Shown here: positions 1 through 5,299 of the stretch, piece after piece | Layout: each line of letters begins with the position of its first letter | Position numbering within the stretch: position 1 is the first letter of the stretch | Assembly (NCBI GenBank): GCA_028275075.1 | Contig: JAQCNK010000027.1 | Coordinates: 1-8,001, forward strand | DNA: 8,001 nt | Reading direction: 5' to 3' | From: Haloarcula sp. | GTDB taxonomy: Archaea; Halobacteriota; Halobacteria; Halobacteriales; Haloarculaceae | The notes under the pieces: generated by a model | Database searches by the model: none | The model's input: the letters and a program-made list of their open reading frames with translations, nothing else | What the model was told of the DNA's origin: nothing | Made by a program: the position numbers and the translations under genes

Positions 1-5
1 GGCCG

Positions 6-467
6 TTACTGATAGTCTACGTCGCCGTCACCTTCACCGATCCACGCACCGCGGTCCGGTTCGCGCGACTCAAGCGGGTCGATATCCTTGTACCACGGTA
101 CGTTCTTGAGTTGCTCTTTGTCGTAGGCAAACTCGTCTTTCGTATCCGCAGTGAACTCGAAGTTCTGTGTCAGGAGGATGGCGTCGACGGGACAGACCTC
201 CTCACACAGTCGGCAGTAGATACACTGGCCGATGTGGAGGTTGTACTGCTCGCCGTTGCGCTGATCGTCTTGGACGATCTGGATGGTGTTGTTCGGACAG
301 ACGTTCTCGCACTGTCGACACCAGATACACCGCTCCTGGCTGAACTTGTGGACGCCGCGGAAGCGTGGGCTCACCTCGGGGGCGACGTCTGGGTACTCCA
401 CCGTGAACGTCTCCCCACCGAGGGCGTGTTTCATCGTCGTTGCCATGGATTTCATGATTCCGATCAT
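6..467 (-). CDS. nuoI: NADH dehydrogenase-like complex subunit I (8Fe ferredoxin-type)
   Basis: The product carries electrons along the peripheral arm of respiratory complex I through two [4Fe-4S] clusters (N6a and N6b in the family) towards the NuoB cluster, on the cytoplasmic face of the membrane. The 153-residue protein shows both ferredoxin motifs in full: C47, C50, C53, C57 (CIWCRQCENVCP) and C82, C85, C88, C92 (CIYCRLCEEVCP), plus the YPDVAP and RFRGVH stretch seen before the first cluster in NuoI. It ends in an acidic tail (about residues 135-153) that looks like a halophilic addition. The ATG at 467 is preceded by a strong GGAGG (477-481) with a 9-nt spacer; M5 and M8 are weaker alternatives. 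It lies 37 nt after nuoH, the largest gap in this operon. The gene is complete and ends in TAA at 6-8; nuoJ would be expected just outside the window. Confidence 0.96.
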   Translation of the reverse strand: MIGIMKSMATTMKHALGGETFTVEYPDVAPEVSPRFRGVHKFSQERCIWCRQCENVCPNNTIQIVQDDQRNGEQYNLHIGQCIYCRLCEEVCPVDAILLTQNFEFTADTKDEFAYDKEQLKNVPWYKDIDPLESREPDRGAWIGEGDGDVDYQ

Positions 468-504
468 TGGTAGCTTCCTCCAGTTGTGGTCACAGCAGCG
501 GTCA

Positions 505-1545
505 TCAGGCGATCACCCCGACGATGACCGCGGTCAGCAGTAGGTTCGCCAGCGAGAGTACGAGCATCCCTTTCCAGCCGATCTCGATGAGCTGGTCGAT
601 GCGGACTCGGGGGACAGCCGAACGGGCCCATTGGGTAAACAGGAAGACGCCCCAGATCTTGATCATGAACCAGACGATACCCGGGAGGACCGGGCCGGCT
701 GGCCCACCGAGGAAGATGGTTGCGATGATGGCGCCACCGAGGAAGATGTGGATAAACTCACCCAGATAGATGAGAACGAAGTACACCGAGGAATACTCGG
801 TCTGGTACCCTGCCACAATCTCCGTCGGCGCTTCCGGGATGTCGAACGGGTTGCGGCCCACTTCGGCGAGATTCGCGATCATAAACAGGACGAACGCGAA
901 GGGGTTGACGAAGGCGTACCACGACGGGAGCGGACCGACGAGGGTCTGGCTCTGGGCCGCGACGATCTCGCTCATCTGGAGCGAGCCTGCGAAGATGACC
1001 ACAGAAGCGCCCGTCAGGATCAGTGGAATCTCGTAGGCCACGTTCTGTGCCACCGCACGCAGACCGCCGAGGAAGGAGTACTTGTTGTTCGAGGCGTAGC
1101 CGGCCATCACGAGGCCGACAGAGGCCATTGAGGCCGTCGCGAAGACGTACGCGAGTCCGACTTCGGGGTCGGCCAGGTGGAGCCCGCTTCCCATCGGGAT
1201 GACGGCAAAGCCAAGCAGCGCGGAGCTGGCAATGAGCAGTGGCGCGAGGTCCCATGCCGGGCGGTCGACACCATCGGGGACGATTAGCTCTTTCGAGAGC
1301 AGTCGCACGGAGTCCGCCGCGATGATGAGCAGGCCGAACGGACCGATACGGTCGACCGCGATCCGGTCGGTGAACGCGGCGGTTATCTTCCGCTTGGCCC
1401 ACGGCCCCGCCAGCGCCGTGTTCGTCATCATCAGCGTGCCGATGAGCGCCGCGCCGATGAGACTCGTCAGTATCATTACCGGGACACTGTTCGGGTCGAG
1501 GCCGGCCAACCCGGCGAGCGTCTCCGGAAGCGGGGCCGACTGCAT
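505..1545 (-). CDS. nuoH: NADH dehydrogenase-like complex membrane subunit H
   Basis: This integral membrane subunit links the peripheral arm of complex I to the proton-pumping arm and forms much of the quinone chamber. The 346-residue protein is hydrophobic with about eight membrane segments. Family hallmarks are visible: residues 149-175 beginning GYASNNKYSFLGGLRA, and residues 228-253 beginning EVGRNPFDIPEAPTEIVAGY, with the acidic cluster E228, D235, E238, E242 that lines the quinone path in homologues. The early R-x-G-P-N-R-x-G-P-F-G block is altered: here it reads RIAVDRIGPFG (61-71), so the usual Gly-Pro-Asn is Ala-Val-Asp. The start codon shares one base with the nuoCD stop (TGATG at 1543-1547), and GAGGTG at 1554-1559 serves as ribosome-binding site inside nuoCD, implying translational coupling. 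The stop is TGA at 505-507. Confidence 0.96.
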   Translation of the reverse strand: MQSAPLPETLAGLAGLDPNSVPVMILTSLIGAALIGTLMMTNTALAGPWAKRKITAAFTDRIAVDRIGPFGLLIIAADSVRLLSKELIVPDGVDRPAWDLAPLLIASSALLGFAVIPMGSGLHLADPEVGLAYVFATASMASVGLVMAGYASNNKYSFLGGLRAVAQNVAYEIPLILTGASVVIFAGSLQMSEIVAAQSQTLVGPLPSWYAFVNPFAFVLFMIANLAEVGRNPFDIPEAPTEIVAGYQTEYSSVYFVLIYLGEFIHIFLGGAIIATIFLGGPAGPVLPGIVWFMIKIWGVFLFTQWARSAVPRVRIDQLIEIGWKGMLVLSLANLLLTAVIVGVIA

Positions 1546-3221
1546 CAGCGGTCCACCTCTCCGAGGATGATGTCGAGGCTACCCAGCGAGGCGACCATAT
1601 CCGGGATATACTCGCCCTGTGCTAACTCGGGCAGCGTCTGGAGATTTGAGAAGCACGGACTTCGGATCTTGAACCGGGCCGGCTTGTCCGTCCCGTCCGA
1701 ACGGATGTAGATGCCGAGTTCGCCCTTGGCGCCCTCGACCGCGCGGTAGATCTCTTTGTCCGGGTCCGGACGCAGCGTCCGGGGGACGTTGGCCTGAATC
1801 TCGCGGTCGTCTTCCGGCCACTGTTCGAGCAGGTCGACACACTGCTCGATGATGCGGGCGGACTCCTCGACCTCGCGCATCCGCACCAGCACCCGCGAGA
1901 AGTTGTCACAGCCGCTCTCGGTAACGACGTTCCAGTCGAGTTCGTCGTAGTATCCGTACGGGTCGTCACGGCGAAGGTCGTAATCGACCCCCGACGCGCG
2001 GGCGACGGGGCCGGTCGCGCCGTGTGCTTTCGCTTGCTCGGGAGTGAGAATGCCCGTGTCGACACACCGCATCTGGAATATCTCGTTGCCAGTGATGAGG
2101 TCGTGGTACTCCTCCAGTTTGTAGGGAAGGTCGTCGAGGAAGTCACGCGTCTTCTCGAAGAACTCTTCGCGGGGTTCTGGTAGATCCCAGGCAACCCCAC
2201 CAAGCCGGAGGTAGTTGAACATCAGGCGCTGGCCGGTGAGATCCTCGAGAATACTCTGGACGACTTCGCGGTCGCGGAACGCGTACTGGAAGACGGCAGT
2301 GAAGTCACCGAAGACATCCAGCGCGAAGGTCCCCAGCGCGAGCATATGACCGGTGATACGGCACAGTTCGGCCGACATCGTCCGGATTACCTGCGCGTAC
2401 TCTGGAACGTCGATTCCGACCAAGTCCTCGGCGGCGCGGGCGTATGCCCATTCGTTTATAATGCCGGCCCCGCTGTAGTCCCACCGGTCGGGGTACGGCA
2501 TTATCTGGTGTCGGTAGGTACCATGCTCACACATCTGCTCCTCACAGCGGTGGAGGTAGCCGATATCAGGGTCGATGTCGGCGACCTGCTCACCGTCAAG
2601 CACCGTCTTCACGTGGAGGACGCCGTGGGTTGCCGGGTGGTGGGGCCCGATGTTGACAAACATCGTATCGGGGTCGTCCTCGCTTCGCCTGTCCTCCTGC
2701 AGCGGGTTTGCGTTCTCTCGTAGCGTGACTATCTGGGGCTGGCTCTGATCGTAATCCTGGGAGAGCGGATGTCCTTGCCAGGTGTCCGGAAGGAGGATAC
2801 GACGGAGGTCGGGATGGTCATCATAGTCGATGCCGACAAGATCGTATGCCTCGCGCTCGTGCCAATCCGCAGTGTCGTAGACGCGGGCGGCAGACTGGTT
2901 GTGCGGGTCGTCTTTGGGCGATGGCACGACGATGGAAAGCTCCTGTGTCGGGTCGTCGTACTTCCGCAGGTGATAGATAGACTCGTATCGGTCGTCGTAC
3001 TCTTGAGCCGTGACACAGGCACAGTGGTCAAAGCCCGCCTCGGTCTTCAGCGTCGAGAGGACTTCCTGAACCTCGTCGGGCCGGATTACAAACCCTTCGG
3101 CGTTGACGTGGCTCTCACGATCGAGCACGTGGCCGCCGAGCAGTTCCGCGAGCGCGTCGTAATCGAGACCGTCATCGGTGACGCCGATCTCGGTCGGTGA
3201 GGAGGGCTTTTCAATGCTCAT
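1545..3221 (-). CDS. nuoCD: NADH dehydrogenase-like complex fused subunit CD
   Basis: A fusion of the 30-kDa (NuoC) and 49-kDa (NuoD) subunits of complex I, in the peripheral arm at the quinone site. Residues about 20-157 are NuoC-like, ending with the signature WHEREAYDLVGIDYDDHPDL (120-139) and GHPLSQDY (150-157). A short acidic linker (about 158-187) joins NuoD, which begins with NIGPHHPATHGVLH (190-203); H195 falls in the conserved HPxxHG loop, and Y236 in EHGTYRHQ aligns by motif with the quinone-headgroup tyrosine. The C-terminus LGSLDIILGEVDR (546-558) is typical. The usual YDRYLVRM block is altered to NFSRVLVRM (440-448). It has none of the paired CxxC motifs of NiFe hydrogenases. The length, 558 residues, is close to that of bacterial NuoCD fusions. 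The start overlaps nuoB by 4 nt (ATGA, 3218-3221) and has GGAGG at 3229-3233 with a 7-nt spacer. Confidence 0.96.
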   Translation of the reverse strand: MSIEKPSSPTEIGVTDDGLDYDALAELLGGHVLDRESHVNAEGFVIRPDEVQEVLSTLKTEAGFDHCACVTAQEYDDRYESIYHLRKYDDPTQELSIVVPSPKDDPHNQSAARVYDTADWHEREAYDLVGIDYDDHPDLRRILLPDTWQGHPLSQDYDQSQPQIVTLRENANPLQEDRRSEDDPDTMFVNIGPHHPATHGVLHVKTVLDGEQVADIDPDIGYLHRCEEQMCEHGTYRHQIMPYPDRWDYSGAGIINEWAYARAAEDLVGIDVPEYAQVIRTMSAELCRITGHMLALGTFALDVFGDFTAVFQYAFRDREVVQSILEDLTGQRLMFNYLRLGGVAWDLPEPREEFFEKTRDFLDDLPYKLEEYHDLITGNEIFQMRCVDTGILTPEQAKAHGATGPVARASGVDYDLRRDDPYGYYDELDWNVVTESGCDNFSRVLVRMREVEESARIIEQCVDLLEQWPEDDREIQANVPRTLRPDPDKEIYRAVEGAKGELGIYIRSDGTDKPARFKIRSPCFSNLQTLPELAQGEYIPDMVASLGSLDIILGEVDR

Positions 3222-3910
3222 GGTGAATCCTCCCAGTTGTATCGCATCACGAGTTCGTCCTCGTCGATCTCGTCGGCCAGGTGTTGGACGAGTTCGTCTT
3301 GGTTCAGGTCGCCGAACTGTTCGAGTTCGTATGGCTTGACCGTCACCGGCGAGGACTCACCGTTGGCGATGCGCTCTTGTAGCTTTGCGACGCCGTAGAC
3401 GAGCGCCTCGGGTCGCGGCGGGCAGCCAGGCACGTGGATGTCGACCGGAATTATCTCTTCTGCACCTTTGACGACGTTGTAGCCTTCCTGGAACGGGCCG
3501 CCAGAAATCGTACACGACCCCATCGAGATGACGAACTTCGGTTCGGGCATCTGGTCGTACACCCGTTTCATCCGTGGGGCGAACTTCGAGACGATGGTCC
3601 CCGGTATAACAATGACATCAGCCTGTCGCGGCGACGCGCGTGGAATCCCGGCGCCAAACCGGTCCAGGTCGTGCTTGATCGCGTAGGTAGATATCATCTC
3701 AATGCTACAGCAGGCGATACCGAACTGTAGCATGAACATCGAGGAGCCACGGACCCAGTTCATGAACTGGTCGAACTTCGTGAGGATGAACGGCGTCGAA
3801 CCGAACGCCTCCCGTAACGTGGAGTTAAACCGGTCGTCGGTCCCCTCGCCCATCCGGGCTTCTTGTGTCGATACGTCGTTGACTGCCGGTGGTGTCTGGT
3901 CACTACTCAT
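3218..3910 (-). CDS. nuoB: NADH dehydrogenase-like complex subunit B (N2 cluster)
   Basis: This subunit holds the terminal [4Fe-4S] cluster N2, which passes electrons to quinone at the interface with NuoCD and NuoH. In the 230-residue product the four ligands are visible: the tandem pair C67-C68 in GIACCSIEM, C133 in MGSCTISGG, and C163 in VPGCPPRPEAL. Other family blocks are RASPRQADVIVIPGTI (91-106) and PRMKRVYDQMPEPKFVISMG (112-131). About 30 acidic residues before the core and about 35 after it make it longer than compact bacterial NuoB, as expected for a halophile. The ATG at 3910 lies inside the end of nuoA (8-nt overlap); the purine stretch AAGGGGG at 3920-3926 is a modest ribosome-binding site, so initiation may depend partly on coupling to nuoA translation. 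Confidence 0.97.
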   Translation of the reverse strand: MSSDQTPPAVNDVSTQEARMGEGTDDRFNSTLREAFGSTPFILTKFDQFMNWVRGSSMFMLQFGIACCSIEMISTYAIKHDLDRFGAGIPRASPRQADVIVIPGTIVSKFAPRMKRVYDQMPEPKFVISMGSCTISGGPFQEGYNVVKGAEEIIPVDIHVPGCPPRPEALVYGVAKLQERIANGESSPVTVKPYELEQFGDLNQDELVQHLADEIDEDELVMRYNWEDSP

Positions 3911-4316
3911 AAGTATCTGCCCCCTTCGTGGCGCGCGGACTGCGCACCCATTTGACTGCGCCGTTGCGCCATGCCCAGCCGAGTCCGATGGCCAACACGC
4001 CGATGAAGACGACCATCGGCAACAGCGCTTTCGTCATCCCGACCGCGTCGACGGCGTCGCGGTAGATGACCGTCCACGGGAAGATGAGGACAGTCTCGAT
4101 GTCGAAGACGACGAACAGCAACGCGACCATGTAGTACTGGATGTTGAACTGGATTTTCTGGCTGCTGCCAGTCGGCACTTCACCGGACTCGTAGGTGGCG
4201 GTTTTGCCTTGTTCGGGGACGCTCGGCCGCAACAGACTCGAGACAACCATCATCGTGATGGGAATCGCGAGGGCTACGACGGCGAGCGCACCGATGGCAA
4301 TCCATGGATTACTCAT
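3903..4316 (-). CDS. nuoA: NADH dehydrogenase-like complex membrane subunit A
   Basis: A small membrane subunit of complex I beside the quinone site and NuoH, and the first gene of the operon. The 137-residue protein has three hydrophobic segments (about 5-30, 60-82 and 97-116). The loop after the first carries YESGEVPTGSS (42-52), and the second segment carries the family signature FNIQYYMVALLFVVFDIET (57-75) with D72 and E74, the conserved acidic pair. I set the start at 4316. The reading frame stays open far upstream (to 4559), but only this ATG has AGGAG (4325-4329) with an 8-nt spacer, gives a normal NuoA N-terminus (MSNPWIAIGA) and sits just below a TATA box. It ends in TAG at 3903-3905, overlapping the first codons of nuoB. 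Confidence 0.95.
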   Translation of the reverse strand: MSNPWIAIGALAVVALAIPITMMVVSSLLRPSVPEQGKTATYESGEVPTGSSQKIQFNIQYYMVALLFVVFDIETVLIFPWTVIYRDAVDAVGMTKALLPMVVFIGVLAIGLGWAWRNGAVKWVRSPRATKGADTYE

Positions 4317-4324
4317 TCCGGTAT

Positions 4325-4329
4325 CTCCT
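4325..4329 (-). promoter_or_regulatory. Ribosome-binding site deciding the nuoA start
   Basis: Read on the minus strand, AGGAG lies 8 nt before the ATG at 4316. It supports this start over the much longer open frame reaching 4559, whose earlier in-frame codons have no such site and run through the purE end. Confidence 0.8.
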
Positions 4330-4355
4330 ATCGTGGGAGGGTTAGGAGTACTCGC

Positions 4356-4361
4356 ATATAA
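4356..4361 (-). promoter_or_regulatory. Probable TATA box of the nuo operon
   Basis: On the minus strand the spacer reads CCCTTATATGCG, with TTATAT at 4361-4356. A start of transcription about 26-27 nt downstream would fall near 4331, leaving a short leader that just includes the AGGAG ribosome-binding site of nuoA. A second AT-rich candidate, CTATTAAAG at 4427-4419, would start transcripts near 4396. The first fits better by spacing. Both are read by eye from the haloarchaeal pattern and are not proven. Confidence 0.6.
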
Positions 4362-4463
4362 GGGTTGATAACCGCTACGGCGGGTGAATTCGGACGGTTC
4401 GGACCGGCTACCCCAGTTCTTTAATAGCCGAATATGAGGGTCGCACTGATGAGGCAGCCATCT

Positions 4464-4540
4464 TATACGGGTCGACACTGATAGATATTCGCCGGGGTCT
4501 GGCGAGCCGAATTCTATCAATCGTTCTGTCGACCCGTATA
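4464..4540. repeat. Large imperfect inverted repeat at the 3' end of purE
   Basis: The outer arms are a perfect 14-bp inverted repeat: TATACGGGTCGACA (4464-4477) and TGTCGACCCGTATA (4527-4540). Nested inside are TGATAGA (4479-4485) with TCTATCA (4513-4519), and ATTCG (4487-4491) with CGAAT (4508-4512), around a 16-nt loop. That is about 26 paired positions over 77 bp, with a 1-nt bulge and an uneven 1/7-nt internal loop. The right half encodes the last seven residues and the stop codon of purE; the left half is non-coding. There is no T-run after it on the minus strand, so it is not a classic terminator. It could be a 3'-end RNA hairpin of the purE transcript, a pair of protein-binding sites, or the remains of a small palindromic element. 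Confidence 0.75.
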
Positions 4541-5197
4541 CGCTTCGTCGGTGTCCCAATACTGGTCTTTGAATCCCGGCGTGCCGAGTTCATGAAGGTC
4601 ACGAGCGGCGTCGCCGACGTCTTCCTGCAGACCGTCGTGGTACTCCAGGAGCCGGTCGCGTAGCTCGTCGTACTCCCGGGCGAGCATCTGAACCGCGGTC
4701 AGAGCTGCGTTGAACGACTTGCCGGCGTCAACGGCGGTGATGGGTGCCCCCTGTGGCATCCCGATGACCGAGTCGACTGACTTCTCCTGAACGGGGACAC
4801 CGATCACCGGCAGTGGATAGGCGATGCTTGCGGTCATGTTCGGGAGGTCTGCGGATTTCCCGCCCGCACCGGCGATGATGACGTCGAGGCCCCGGTCCTC
4901 CGCGGTCTCTGCGTAGGCATACATAAGGTCCGGCGTCCGGTGGGCTGAGCACACGAACGTCTCGAACGTGAAACGGGCGTCCGGGGCGGCCTCGTAGTCA
5001 GTCTGCTCCTCGAAGTCGAGTTGCTCGGCGAGCGCTGCGTACGCACCCGGGCGATTCCCCTTCCCACCGGCCATCGTCGGCAGGTCCGAATCCGAACCCA
5101 TGATGATGCCGATATCGGGCGTCTCGTCGGTTGGAAGATCCATTTCGGCTTCCTCGTGTAGCTGGTCGATTATCGACTGGACACTGTCTGCAGTCAT
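4517..5197 (-). CDS. purE: N5-carboxyaminoimidazole ribonucleotide mutase
   Basis: By family, class I PurE moves the carboxyl group of N5-CAIR to C4 to give CAIR in de novo purine synthesis, in the cytoplasm, usually after PurK. The 226-residue product shows the phosphate-binding GIIMGSDSDLPTM (30-42), VCSAHRTPD (82-90) with H86 as the expected catalytic histidine, and the glycine-rich loop IIAGAGGKSADLPNM (107-121) followed by PLPVIGVPVQ (128-137) and MPQGAPI (147-153). The AGAGG loop and VPVQ favour class I over the class II AIR carboxylases. Compared with bacterial PurE of about 160-170 residues it has an N-terminal extension (about 28), roughly 20 extra residues between the first two motifs, and a charged C-terminal tail (about 175-226). 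The ATG at 5197 follows a GGGGTGGAT-like site with a loose 11-nt spacer; M19 is an alternative. No purK lies beside it here. Its final codons form one arm of an inverted repeat. Confidence 0.93.
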   Translation of the reverse strand: MTADSVQSIIDQLHEEAEMDLPTDETPDIGIIMGSDSDLPTMAGGKGNRPGAYAALAEQLDFEEQTDYEAAPDARFTFETFVCSAHRTPDLMYAYAETAEDRGLDVIIAGAGGKSADLPNMTASIAYPLPVIGVPVQEKSVDSVIGMPQGAPITAVDAGKSFNAALTAVQMLAREYDELRDRLLEYHDGLQEDVGDAARDLHELGTPGFKDQYWDTDEAYTGRQND

Positions 5198-5221
5198 AGG
5201 ATAGCATCCACCCCCCTCGCA

Positions 5222-5227
5222 CCTAAT
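5222..5227 (-). promoter_or_regulatory. Weak candidate promoter for purE
   Basis: On the minus strand the 102-nt divergent spacer reads CGAACAGCATTAGG before purE, with ATTAGG at 5227-5222. A start about 27 nt downstream would fall at about 5199, almost on the purE ATG (5197), giving a nearly leaderless mRNA. That sits awkwardly with the SD-like GGGGTGGAT just upstream of the ATG, so either the box or the SD reading may be wrong. Confidence 0.3.
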
Positions 5228-5270
5228 GCTGTTCGGTTTCGGACCAGCGCCAGTCTGGAAAGGAAAACGC

Positions 5271-5276
5271 TCTTAG
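5271..5276 (+). promoter_or_regulatory. Probable leaderless promoter of the HEAT-repeat gene
   Basis: The sequence GGAAAACGCTCTTAGCCCG holds a TATA-like TCTTAG at 5271-5276 behind an A-rich BRE-like GGAAAA (5262-5267). Its centre is about 26-27 nt before the ATG at 5300, so transcription should begin at or next to the start codon. No GGAGG-like sequence precedes this ATG, which agrees with a leaderless mRNA, common in haloarchaea. Confidence 0.5.
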
Positions 5277-5299
5277 CCCGCCTACACACACCTCAATAC

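Noticed and set aside
631..1131. Plus-strand open frame of 166 codons opposite nuoH
   Set aside because: It is a codon-bias shadow of nuoH, very charged, with no start signals.
1545..3221. NuoCD as a NiFe-hydrogenase large subunit (Ech/Mbh type)
   Set aside because: The CxxC pairs that bind the NiFe centre are absent, while the NuoC half and the NuoD C-terminal GEVDR are typical of complex I.
4179..4190. Ser in place of the Cys found in mitochondrial ND3 (YECG) at NuoA residue 44
   Set aside because: Ser at this position also occurs in bacterial NuoA such as that of E. coli, so it is not unusual.
3702..4361. Long plus-strand open frame opposite nuoB and nuoA
   Set aside because: It is antisense to two well-supported genes, with no recognisable motif; long antisense frames are common in GC-rich haloarchaeal DNA.
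4317..4559. Extension of the nuoA reading frame 81 codons upstream of the chosen start
   Set aside because: The extra part overlaps purE, has no family similarity or ribosome-binding site, crosses the promoter and the inverted repeat, and would spoil a normal NuoA N-terminus.
4398..5245. TTCGGACC shared by the nuoA upstream region (4398-4405) and the purE upstream region (5238-5245)
   Set aside because: A single 8-mer shared twice in 8 kb of GC-rich DNA is close to chance expectation.
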